Assembly: GCA_043557195.1 (NCBI GenBank)
Contig: CP121314.1
Span: 1,302,001 to 1,366,000 of the forward strand
Length of the DNA stretch: 64,000 nt
Direction: 5' to 3'
Origin: Jejuia sp043557195
GTDB taxonomy: Bacteria > Bacteroidota > Bacteroidia > Flavobacteriales > Flavobacteriaceae
Shown here: piece after piece, positions 54,600 through 62,366 of the stretch
Layout: each line of letters begins with the position of its first letter
Numbering within the stretch: position 1 is the stretch's first letter
Position numbers and translations under genes: made by a program
The notes under the pieces: generated by a model
What the model was told of the DNA's origin: nothing
Database searches by the model: none
Seen by the model: the letters and a program-made list of their open reading frames with translations, nothing else

Positions 54600-55682
54600 T
54601 TATCCGTTTATAATCTTCTCTTGATGGTTAATCGATTCTTGGTGAACCGCCTTAAACATTCTTAAGATAAACTCTTCACTCAATCCATGTTGCTCACCTT
54701 CTAAAACCATCTTACCTAAAATCTCATTCCAACGTTTTGATTGTAAAACAGCAACATTCTTTTTCTTTTTAAGCTCGCCAATACCATCGGAAGCTTTCAT
54801 ACGCTGTCCTAATAATTCAATAATTTGGTTATCCACAACATCAATTTGCGCTCTTAAATTATTCAACGCCGTATTATACTCTTCTTCTTGATTAGATTCC
54901 TTTCTAATTTTTAAATCCTTCATAATTTGAACCAAAGTAGATGGTGTAACCTGTTGAGCCGCATCACTCCAAGCATTATCAGGATCATAATGTGTTTCAA
55001 TCATCAATCCATCAAAATTTAAATCCAATGCCGTTTGAGATACATCAAATATCATATCGCGCTTACCTGTAATATGCGATGGGTCATTAATCAAAGGAAT
55101 ATCTGGAAATTTATTTTGAAACTCAATAGCCATTTGCCACTCAGGAATATTTCTATATTTTGTTTTTTGGTATGTAGAAAACCCTCTATGTATAGCTCCA
55201 ATATTTTTAACGCCAGAACTGTAAATTCTTTCAATACCACCTAACCACAATGATAAATCTGGATTAACAGGATTCTTAATTAAAACCGGCTTATCAGTAC
55301 CATTCAAAGCATCTGCAATTTCTTGCATAATAAACGGAGAAACTGTAGAACGCGCACCAATCCAAAGCAAGTCAATATCATGCTCCAAAGCTAATTTTAC
55401 ATGTGCTGCATTTGCAACCTCAGTACAAACTTTCATGCCCGTTTCTGCCTTTACTTTTTGCAACCATTTTAAACCTAAAGCACCTACGCCTTCAAAGTTT
55501 CCTGGACGAGTTCTTGGTTTCCATATACCAGCTCTAAAGTAACTTACATCCGTGTCTTTTAGCTCATGAGCTATTTTTAAAACTTGTTCTTCTGTTTCTG
55601 CGCTACAAGGACCTGCAATTACTAACGGATGATCTAATCCTAAATCATCTAACCAGGTTCTCATTTCTTTCTTGTTTTCCAT
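54600..55682 (-). CDS. Bifunctional DAHP synthase / chorismate mutase
   Basis: The enzyme makes DAHP, the first shikimate product, and isomerises chorismate to prephenate. The 360 residues have an N-terminal type I-beta DAHP synthase (LVIAGPCSAETEEQVL, KPRTRPGNFEGVG, WIGARSTVSPF, HRGFSTYQKTKYRN, DPSHITGKRD) up to about 265. The C-terminal AroQ-type chorismate mutase follows (LNNLRAQIDVVDNQIIELLGQRMKASDGIGELKKKKN). The fused mutase can confer feedback control by prephenate or tyrosine. It follows tyrA after 202 bp that contain a dispersed repeat, and it is the last gene of the operon. Confidence 0.95.
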   Translation of the reverse strand: MENKKEMRTWLDDLGLDHPLVIAGPCSAETEEQVLKIAHELKDTDVSYFRAGIWKPRTRPGNFEGVGALGLKWLQKVKAETGMKVCTEVANAAHVKLALEHDIDLLWIGARSTVSPFIMQEIADALNGTDKPVLIKNPVNPDLSLWLGGIERIYSSGVKNIGAIHRGFSTYQKTKYRNIPEWQMAIEFQNKFPDIPLINDPSHITGKRDMIFDVSQTALDLNFDGLMIETHYDPDNAWSDAAQQVTPSTLVQIMKDLKIRKESNQEEEYNTALNNLRAQIDVVDNQIIELLGQRMKASDGIGELKKKKNVAVLQSKRWNEILGKMVLEGEQHGLSEEFILRMFKAVHQESINHQEKIING

Positions 55683-55754
55683 TTTTACTTAATATTTAGC
55701 TACTTAAGCTATTTACGTTTACTATTTAATTTTGTTGTTCAATTCTATTTATTT

Positions 55755-55860
55755 GGGCGTTACCACAAGGGTCGGGCTTTCCGTTCCAAGTCCTCGCTCC
55801 TTCGTCGCTGTGGGCTTTCCTCTACAATCCCTAACGCGGGTTTACTTGCTAAAGTCAGCT
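55755..55860 (-). repeat. Dispersed repeat family, copy 3, inside the aromatic operon
   Basis: On the minus strand it reads GACTTTAGCA, then CCCGCGTTAGGGATTG, AGCCCACAGCGA, GAGCGAGGACTTGGAACG and ends GACCCTTGTGGTAACGCCC. It closely follows copy 1. The ends are inverted (GCGTTA/TAACGC). It sits between tyrA and the DAHP synthase gene and could affect mRNA stability or act as a partial terminator. Confidence 0.65.
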
Positions 55861-55884
55861 TCCCATTTCAGCTTCAAACCTTTT

Positions 55885-56736
55885 TTAAATTATACCATTC
55901 AAAATATCCTTAATATGATTGGTATTCTTCATCTCATCAAAAATAGCTTCAAAATCATCATCCTTCATCAACTCTTTAAAATGAGTAAGGTTATTAATAT
56001 ACTCCTCTAATGTTTCAATAACATTAGTTTTGTTCTGTTTAAAAATAGGCGTCCACATTTCTGGCGAACTTTTTGCCAAACGTACCGTAGATGCAAATCC
56101 ACTTCCCGCCATATCAAAAATATCTCGCTCGTTCTTTTCTTTATCAATTACCGTTTTACCTAACATAAACGCACTAATATGTGATAAATGCGATACATAA
56201 GCAATGTGTCTATCATGCTCTTTAGGGTTCATATATCTAATACGCATCCCAATATCTGTAAACAATTGCAATGCCTTTTCTTGGAGCTTAAATGTTGTTT
56301 TTTCAACCTCACAAACAATATTTGTTTTTCCTTCAAACAAGCCTTCAATAGCTGCTGTTGGTCCAGAATGTTCAGTACCAGCAATAGGGTGCATCGCTAA
56401 AAAATTTCTACGCCTTGGATGATTTTCAACCACTTTACAAATATCTTCTTTTGTAGACCCTGCATCAACAACCAAACCAGTATCTGGTATTTTATCCAAA
56501 ATAGTTGGTAATAATTTTACCGTAGCATCAACAGGAATCGATACAATTACCAAATCAGCATTTCCTAAATCATCCAAGGTTGCTTTTTTGTCAATTAAGT
56601 TTAATTCAAGCGCTTTCTCAAGCGTAGCATCTTTTCTACTAATACCATGAATCATCACATCAGGACGATGCTTCTTGATATCGATAGCAAGACTGCCTCC
56701 TATTAAACCTACTCCTATGGCGTATATATTCTTCAT
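55885..56736 (-). CDS. tyrA: Prephenate dehydrogenase
   Basis: TyrA oxidatively decarboxylates prephenate to 4-hydroxyphenylpyruvate, the route to tyrosine. The 283 residues begin with a Rossmann NAD motif (IYAIGVGLIGGSLAIDIKK) and keep VDAGSTKEDICKVVE, MHPIAGTEHSGP and HDRHIAYVSHLSHISAFML. No ACT domain is attached. It lies 1 bp downstream of the aminotransferase gene. Confidence 0.96.
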   Translation of the reverse strand: MKNIYAIGVGLIGGSLAIDIKKHRPDVMIHGISRKDATLEKALELNLIDKKATLDDLGNADLVIVSIPVDATVKLLPTILDKIPDTGLVVDAGSTKEDICKVVENHPRRRNFLAMHPIAGTEHSGPTAAIEGLFEGKTNIVCEVEKTTFKLQEKALQLFTDIGMRIRYMNPKEHDRHIAYVSHLSHISAFMLGKTVIDKEKNERDIFDMAGSGFASTVRLAKSSPEMWTPIFKQNKTNVIETLEEYINNLTHFKELMKDDDFEAIFDEMKNTNHIKDILNGII

Positions 56737-56737
56737 T

Positions 56738-57883
56738 TTATTTCACTCTTGCTAATGCTTCTTCTAAAACTTCAGTCGATGCACACAATGAAAACCTTAT
56801 ATAACCTTCACCTTGACTTCCAAAAATGGTTCCAGGCGTAATGAAAATATGATTGTTCTTCAACACTAAATCGATAAACTCCTCCGATTTTAAATATGGT
56901 GGCAACTTAGCCCAAACAAACAAACCCGTTGCGTTTTTATCATAAGTACAATTCAATGCTTCAGCCAATTCCCATACCAAATCTCTACGACGTTTGTAAA
57001 CACTATTCAACGTTACAAACCACATTTTAGAACATTTTAAAGCCTCAATTGCTCCTTTTTGAATGCCATAAAACATTCCAGAATCCATATTACTTTTTAC
57101 CTTCAAAATATTGCTAATATGTTCGCTATTTCCTAAAACCATTCCTACACGCCATCCAGCCATATTAAAGGTTTTACTTAAAGAATTCAGCTCTAAACAC
57201 ACATCTTTGGCACCTTCAACATTTAATATACTTGTTGGGTTATCATTTAGCACAAAGCTATACGGATTGTCATTTACTATTAAAATATTATGACGTTTTG
57301 CAAAAGCAACCAATTCTTCAAAAACAGTTGCAGTTGGTGTTGCTCCTGTTGGCATATGCGGATAATTTACCCACATCAACTTTACTTTGCTTAAGTCTTG
57401 TTGCTCTAACGCTTCAATATTTGGCATCCAATTATTTGAGGCATCCAAATCATAAGTCACAATTTTAGCACCTACCAATTTGGTAACTGATTGATATGTT
57501 GGGTAACCAGGGTTCGGAATCAATACTTCATCACCGGCATTCAAATATGCCATTGAAATGTGCATGATACCTTCCTTACTTCCCATTAAGGGTAAAATTT
57601 CATTAGTAGCATTTATAGTAACACCAAATTGTGTTTTATAAAATACCGCCATAGCCTCTCTTAATTCCGGTAAGCCTTGGTAACTCTGATATTTATGTGC
57701 TGTTGCGTCAGAAAGACTAGTCGAAATTGCATCAATAACTTTCTGCGGAGGTTGCAAATCTGGACTTCCAATACCCAAATTTATGATGGGTTTACCACTA
57801 GCAATTAGCAAATTAACCTCTCTCAACTTCTTCGAGAAGTAATATTCTTCAACCGTATGTAATCGCTTTGCTACCTCAATCAT
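56738..57883 (-). CDS. PLP-dependent aminotransferase (aromatic/aspartate type)
   Basis: The 381 residues match fold-type I aminotransferases: INLGIGSPDLQPPQKVIDA, YQSYQGLPELREAMA, PNPGYPTYQSV, NYPHMPTGA (the N for PLP), and SLSKTFNMAGWRVG with the Schiff-base Lys. The substrate-binding Arg is in YIRFSLCAS. In this operon it probably transaminates prephenate or phenylpyruvate/4-hydroxyphenylpyruvate for Phe and Tyr. It overlaps pheA by 4 bp and precedes tyrA by 1 bp. Confidence 0.92.
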   Translation of the reverse strand: MIEVAKRLHTVEEYYFSKKLREVNLLIASGKPIINLGIGSPDLQPPQKVIDAISTSLSDATAHKYQSYQGLPELREAMAVFYKTQFGVTINATNEILPLMGSKEGIMHISMAYLNAGDEVLIPNPGYPTYQSVTKLVGAKIVTYDLDASNNWMPNIEALEQQDLSKVKLMWVNYPHMPTGATPTATVFEELVAFAKRHNILIVNDNPYSFVLNDNPTSILNVEGAKDVCLELNSLSKTFNMAGWRVGMVLGNSEHISNILKVKSNMDSGMFYGIQKGAIEALKCSKMWFVTLNSVYKRRRDLVWELAEALNCTYDKNATGLFVWAKLPPYLKSEEFIDLVLKNNHIFITPGTIFGSQGEGYIRFSLCASTEVLEEALARVK

Positions 57884-58707
57884 AACTTAGCATTTTTATA
57901 TTCTCCTAAAAGTTTAAAACTCGGACTCATAATTTCAATTAAAGACTTCGCCTTTAAAAAATCTGCGTGCACCTCAAAAGTAACATCAACAAAAAAAGCA
58001 TACTTCCAAGGTGTTTTAATAATTGGTAACGATTGAATCTTTGTTAAATTCAATCTACAATCGCTCATAACATTCAAAATAGCAGCTAAACTCCCGCGTT
58101 TATGGTCGGCTTCAAACTTAATTGAAGCTTTACTAATTTCATGTTCTGGCACTTCAGAATTTGTTCGCTTTACAATTGCAAAACGCGTTTCGTTATGCTT
58201 TATCGTTTGAATACTGTGTGCCAAAACATCAAGCTCAAAAATATCAGCTGCCAAAACACTGGCAATAGCACCAATATGCTTCAAATTGTTGTTCTGAATA
58301 CGCTCAGCAACCTCGGCAGTATCTTTATCCTCAACTAATTTAATATTTGGATAGTCATTAAAGAAATCCTTACACTGCAATAGCGCCATCGGGTGAGAAT
58401 ACACTTCTTTTATATCGTCAATACTTTGATTTGGCAACGCCATCAAATTATGCTGAATATCTAAATAATGCTCACCAACAATATGTAAATCATGATCATC
58501 TATCAATGCATAATTCGGAATAATAGAACCTGCAATAGAATTCTCTAAAGCCATAATAGCGGCATCACACTCTTCATTAATTAGTGCATTTACCACCCTA
58601 TCAAAAGTCATACACTCAATGATATCAACAGGTTTGTTAAAAAACTCCTGCGACACAATGTGGTGAAAACTCCCTCTAATTCCTTGTATGGCTACTGTAT
58701 TAATCAT
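57880..58707 (-). CDS. pheA: Prephenate dehydratase
   Basis: PheA converts prephenate to phenylpyruvate. The 275 residues have the dehydratase domain (VAIQGIRGSFHHIVSQEFF, DAAIMALENSIAGSI, YSHPMALLQCKDFF, NNLKHIGAIASVLAADIF, NETRFAIVKR) followed by an ACT domain (KRGSLAAILNVMSDCRLNLTKIQSLPI) for phenylalanine feedback. It is the first gene after the leader peptide and terminator, so its expression is set by attenuation, and it overlaps the aminotransferase gene by 4 bp. The terminator T-run touches the ATG. Confidence 0.96.
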   Translation of the reverse strand: MINTVAIQGIRGSFHHIVSQEFFNKPVDIIECMTFDRVVNALINEECDAAIMALENSIAGSIIPNYALIDDHDLHIVGEHYLDIQHNLMALPNQSIDDIKEVYSHPMALLQCKDFFNDYPNIKLVEDKDTAEVAERIQNNNLKHIGAIASVLAADIFELDVLAHSIQTIKHNETRFAIVKRTNSEVPEHEISKASIKFEADHKRGSLAAILNVMSDCRLNLTKIQSLPIIKTPWKYAFFVDVTFEVHADFLKAKSLIEIMSPSFKLLGEYKNAKL

Positions 58708-58737
58708 AAAAAAAAGTCTCGATTTTCATCGAGACTT
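58708..58737 (-). terminator. Attenuator terminator of the aromatic operon
   Basis: On the minus strand AAGTCTCGAT, loop GAAA, ATCGAGACTT, then a run of T ending at the pheA ATG. A copy of ATCGAGAC lies upstream in the leader (58775-58782) and can pair with GTCTCGAT, the 5' arm of the terminator, to form the competing antiterminator. Confidence 0.85.
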
Positions 58738-58761
58738 GCATTTATATATATTGTTACTTAA

Positions 58762-58842
58762 TTATACACACAACGTCTCGATTTCTTTGCTAAAAAAGAA
58801 ATAAAAAAAGTTAAAATATGTATAATACGTTGTTGTTCTCAT
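58762..58842 (-). CDS. Phe/Tyr-rich leader peptide of the aromatic operon
   Basis: A 26-codon ORF starts at ATG 58842-58840 and ends at TAA 58764-58762. It contains YYTYFNFFYFFF: six Phe and four Tyr codons within twelve. It ends 24 bp before the terminator hairpin. The antiterminator arm ATCGAGAC lies in its last codons, so a ribosome stalled on Phe or Tyr codons would leave that arm free and suppress termination, as in enterobacterial pheA. The sequence and RNA arms are seen directly; the mechanism is established in other bacteria but inferred here. Confidence 0.85.
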   Translation of the reverse strand: MRTTTYYTYFNFFYFFFSKEIETLCV

Positions 58843-58963
58843 AATTACGTCGGCTAAAGTAAATAATATTTTAAGAAATCAAAATACTATAAAACCTTTT
58901 TTCTTTTTTTCAGAAAAGATTTAAAGAATTTATAACAAAATTCAAATTACATTACAGAATCAT

Positions 58964-58971
58964 TATTTTTG
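58964..58971 (+). promoter_or_regulatory. -7 element of the gldA promoter
   Basis: TATTTTTG fits TAnnTTTG and lies 18 bp before the ATG at 58990, so the 5' leader would be only about 12 bases. It overlaps the upstream alternative TTG start and argues for the ATG. Confidence 0.4.
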
Positions 58972-58989
58972 ACAAAACAATTCCGCAAT

Positions 58990-59883
58990 ATGTCTATTGA
59001 AGTTAATAATGTTTCAAAACTATACGGCAACCAAAAAGCCTTAAACAACATATCATTTAATGTGGCGCAACCCGAAATTGTTGGCTTTTTAGGACCCAAT
59101 GGTGCAGGTAAATCTACCATGATGAAGATTTTAACTACTTACATTCAGCCTTCATCTGGAGGCACTAAGGTAAGCGGTTTTGGTGCAGATGCATTACAAA
59201 GCATTCAAAAAAGTGTAGGGTATTTACCTGAGCACAATCCTCTATATTTAGACATGTACATTAAAGAGTATTTGGCTTTTAATGCTAGTATTTATAAAGT
59301 AGACAAATCAAGAATAGCAGACGTTATTGAAATGACGGGGTTAACTCCAGAAATTCATAAAAAAATAGGGCAACTTTCCAAGGGGTATCGCCAGCGGGTT
59401 GGTTTAGCAACTGCACTTCTTCATGACCCTGAAGTTTTAATTTTAGATGAACCCACTACGGGTTTAGACCCAAACCAATTGATTGATATCAGAAATTTGA
59501 TTAAATCCATCGGAAAAACAAAAACCGTCTTTCTTTCTACACATATTATGCAAGAAGTAGAAGCCATGTGCGATAGAGTTATCATTATCAATAAAGGTGA
59601 AATTGTGGCCGACAAAAAACTAACCGAGCTACGTGACGAAAAAGAACAAACTGTTATTGTAGAATTTGACTATCGTGTTGAAGACGCTTTTTTACTAAAA
59701 CTGCCTAAAGTTAAAAACGTAGTAAACACTTATGATTTTGTATATGAAATCACTTTTAAAACTTCAGAAGACATGCGTTCTTACGTTTTTGACTTTGCGC
59801 ATGACAAGCAATTAAAGATTTTACAATTGAATCAAAAGAATGCGAGTTTGGAGTCCCTTTTTAGGGAATTGACTAGTAGCTAG
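58990..59883 (+). CDS. gldA: Gliding-motility ABC transporter ATPase GldA
   Basis: The ATG at 58990 is preferred over an in-frame TTG at 58969, because the TTG overlaps the promoter -7 element. The resulting 297-residue protein starts MSIEVNNVSKLYG, as known flavobacterial GldA does. It has Walker A GPNGAGKST, the signature LSKGYRQRVGLATALLHDPEVLILDEPTTGLDPNQL (LSKGY in place of LSGGQ) and the SIGYLPEHNPLYLDMYIKEYLAFN-like SVGYLPEHNPLYLDM stretch. GldA works with GldF and GldG in the gliding motility ABC transporter. The partner genes are not in this window. Confidence 0.9.
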   Translation: MSIEVNNVSKLYGNQKALNNISFNVAQPEIVGFLGPNGAGKSTMMKILTTYIQPSSGGTKVSGFGADALQSIQKSVGYLPEHNPLYLDMYIKEYLAFNASIYKVDKSRIADVIEMTGLTPEIHKKIGQLSKGYRQRVGLATALLHDPEVLILDEPTTGLDPNQLIDIRNLIKSIGKTKTVFLSTHIMQEVEAMCDRVIIINKGEIVADKKLTELRDEKEQTVIVEFDYRVEDAFLLKLPKVKNVVNTYDFVYEITFKTSEDMRSYVFDFAHDKQLKILQLNQKNASLESLFRELTSS

Positions 59884-60059
59884 TCAAAAAATACAATAGT
59901 TTTTATAAACTTCTAAATTCGTAAGTTTCAAATTGCATTTTTTCCAAAATTGCAATTTGAAACTCTATTATTTTCCGATATTTCAAAATTATGATCATTT
60001 AATGTGATTATATTTCTTTAAAAATCACAAATTTATTTTAAATTTTCATATATAAATAT

Positions 60060-60067
60060 TACTTTTG
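60060..60067 (+). promoter_or_regulatory. -7 element upstream of the RhaT-like gene
   Basis: TACTTTTG fits TAnnTTTG, about 46 bp upstream of the ATG at 60114. No good -33 TTG is seen at the usual distance. Confidence 0.35.
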
Positions 60068-60113
60068 TATATGAATAATTTATTATTCGCTAACCAAACT
60101 AAATTCATCATAT

Positions 60114-61184
60114 ATGGCAAATCCAATTTTGGGAACGCTAATTCACGCCGTCGGAGGCGTTGCTGCGTCAACCTGCTACGTCCCTTTTCAAAAAGTAAAA
60201 AAATGGTCTTGGGACTCTTATTGGATTGTTCAAGCATCCTTTGCTTGGTTTATTTTTTCTTTTTTAATTGGTTTTTTAACTGTACCCAATCTAATGGATG
60301 TCTTTTCAGAAGCGTCCACCGAAGTATTGTTTAATGCCACTTTACTTGGGGCTATTTATGGTTTTGGAGGCATGTGTTTCGGTTTCGCTATTAGACATAT
60401 TGGTTATTCATTAACCTACACAATTTCTATAGGTATCTCCGCTATTTTAGGCACCATTGTGCCTTTAATTATGCATGGTGAGTTTTCAGAAAAATTATAT
60501 GGTCCTGGTGGTTACACCATTTTCTTCGGCATGTTTATGGCTTTAATCGGTATTATAATTTGTGGCGTTGCTGGCTATAGAAAAGAAAAGGATTTAAAGA
60601 ACAACAATGCAAATGATGGAGAGCCACTAACCTTTAATATGAAAAAGGGATTGACACTTACTTTAATAGCTGGAGTTTTATCTGCCGTTTTTGGCATTTC
60701 ATTAGAAGTAGGCGCTCCTGTTGCAGAAATTGCAGGCAACTATGGTGCTGGCAATTTTGAAGGTAATGCCAACCTTATACTTTCAACAGGTGGAGCTTTT
60801 ATCACCAACTTTATTTGGTTCACAGTTGCAGGGTTTAAAAACGGTACCATAAAAGAGCTGGTGGACGTAAAAGGCGTTGGCAAAAAGAACTTTATCCTAA
60901 ATTTTGTGATGTCCATTTTAAGTGGGGCATTATGGTACGGACAATTCTTCTTCTATGGTATTGCTCACGTGCAAATGGGTGCTTACAAATTTGCCAGTTG
61001 GGTATTACACATGTCTATGCTGATATTCTTTAGTTACGTTGTCGGCATCATTATGAAGGAATGGAAACAAGTTTCAAAACGCACTAATACTACCTTAATC
61101 ATAGCCCTTTTGATATTAGTAATATCATTCATCATTATGGCATATGGTAGTTGGTTAGGCAACGAAACAACAACAGGTCATTAA
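60114..61184 (+). CDS. L-rhamnose/proton symporter-like membrane protein (RhaT family)
   Basis: The 356 residues form about ten membrane helices and begin ANPILGTLIHAVGGVAASTCYVPFQKVKKWSWDSYWIVQASFAW, the RhaT opening, with GFAIRHIGYSLTYTISIGISAILGTIVPL and NFVMSILSGALWYGQFFFYGIAH. RhaT proteins import L-rhamnose or related deoxy-sugars with protons. Here a solute-binding-fold protein and CoA-transferases follow (24 bp and less), suggesting that a sugar or its acid is imported and then converted to a CoA derivative. The actual substrate is unknown. Confidence 0.85.
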   Translation: MANPILGTLIHAVGGVAASTCYVPFQKVKKWSWDSYWIVQASFAWFIFSFLIGFLTVPNLMDVFSEASTEVLFNATLLGAIYGFGGMCFGFAIRHIGYSLTYTISIGISAILGTIVPLIMHGEFSEKLYGPGGYTIFFGMFMALIGIIICGVAGYRKEKDLKNNNANDGEPLTFNMKKGLTLTLIAGVLSAVFGISLEVGAPVAEIAGNYGAGNFEGNANLILSTGGAFITNFIWFTVAGFKNGTIKELVDVKGVGKKNFILNFVMSILSGALWYGQFFFYGIAHVQMGAYKFASWVLHMSMLIFFSYVVGIIMKEWKQVSKRTNTTLIIALLILVISFIIMAYGSWLGNETTTGH

Positions 61185-61208
61185 TTCTATTGATTCAAAT
61201 TATAAAAA

Positions 61209-62360
61209 ATGAGTACAAAACGCGTACAATTGAAGGGTATTACATGGAACCACAGTAGAGGGTTTACATCAGTGGTTGCCACAGCACAACGTTTTTCAGA
61301 ATTAAACCCCAATGTAGATATTACTTGGGAAAAACGTTCGCTTCAAGCTTTTGCAGACGAACCCATAAGCGAATTAGCAAAACGCTATGATTTATTGATT
61401 ATAGACCACCCTTGGGCTGGTTTTGCAGGAAAAAACCATGTAATATTACCTTTAGATGAATATCTTCCCAAGGTATTCATGAAAGATTTAGAAGAAAACT
61501 CCGTGGGACGTTCCCATGAAAGTTATTCTTCCAACGGACACCAATGGGCACTAGCCGTTGATGCCGCTACACCAGTAGCATCCAGTCGTCCTGACATCTT
61601 TAAAGAAAAAGGTTTAGAACTACCTCAAACCTATGATGATTTATTAGGATTGGCAAAACAAGGGTTGGTGATTATGCCCGGTATCCCACAAGATACCTTG
61701 ATGAATTTCTACATGATGTGCTGTAATTTAGGAGAAGAAGTTTGCACTTCAGATGAACATGTGGTAAGTAAAGACATTGGTATAAAAGCCCTAAAAATGC
61801 TTCGAGAATTGGCTGTTGAAATGGACCCTCAAATATTTGATTGGAACCCAATTCAAATTTATGAAGCCATGACATTAACTGATAAATACGCATACTGCCC
61901 TTGGGCTTATGGTTATACCAACTACAGCCGGAATGGATATGCTCGTAAACTATTGCATTTTCACGATATGGTAGAAATTAATGGTGTAGGTGCTATTTCT
62001 ACTTTGGGTGGTACAGGTTTGGCTGTGTCAGCTCAAACCAAAGAGATTGAAACCGTGATGAAATATGTAGAATACACAGCTTCAGAGGATTGCCAAAAAA
62101 CAATATTTTTCGATAATGGCGGACAACCAGGACATAGAAAAGCATGGACAGATGAGCATACAAATAGCTTAACTGCCAACTTCTTCAAAAACACACTTCC
62201 AGGGCTAGACAGGGCTTTTTTACGCCCGCGTTATAACGGCCATATGTATTTTCAAGATAGAGCTGGCGCACCAATTAGAGATTATATGATGAACGGAGGA
62301 GATGAAGTAACATTATTAGAGAAACTCAACGAACTTTACAAAAAATCATTAGATATTTAA
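61209..62360 (+). CDS. Extracellular solute-binding-type protein lacking a signal peptide
   Basis: The 383 residues match the SBP family 1 fold (COG1653-type): LKGITWNHSRGFTSVVATAQRFSELNPNVDITWEKRS, YDLLIIDHPWAGFAGKNHVILPLDEYLP, YSSNGHQWALAVDAATPVASSRPDIF and YCPWAYGYTNYSRNGYARK. An in-frame TAA at 61203-61205 lies 3 bp upstream of the ATG, so the protein cannot start earlier and has no signal peptide or lipobox. It must be cytosolic if the start is correct. It may sense or bind a substrate intermediate for the CoA-transferases that follow 7 bp downstream. No ABC permease is nearby. Unusual; function inferred only. Confidence 0.8.
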   Translation: MSTKRVQLKGITWNHSRGFTSVVATAQRFSELNPNVDITWEKRSLQAFADEPISELAKRYDLLIIDHPWAGFAGKNHVILPLDEYLPKVFMKDLEENSVGRSHESYSSNGHQWALAVDAATPVASSRPDIFKEKGLELPQTYDDLLGLAKQGLVIMPGIPQDTLMNFYMMCCNLGEEVCTSDEHVVSKDIGIKALKMLRELAVEMDPQIFDWNPIQIYEAMTLTDKYAYCPWAYGYTNYSRNGYARKLLHFHDMVEINGVGAISTLGGTGLAVSAQTKEIETVMKYVEYTASEDCQKTIFFDNGGQPGHRKAWTDEHTNSLTANFFKNTLPGLDRAFLRPRYNGHMYFQDRAGAPIRDYMMNGGDEVTLLEKLNELYKKSLDI

Positions 62361-62366
62361 TTTGAA

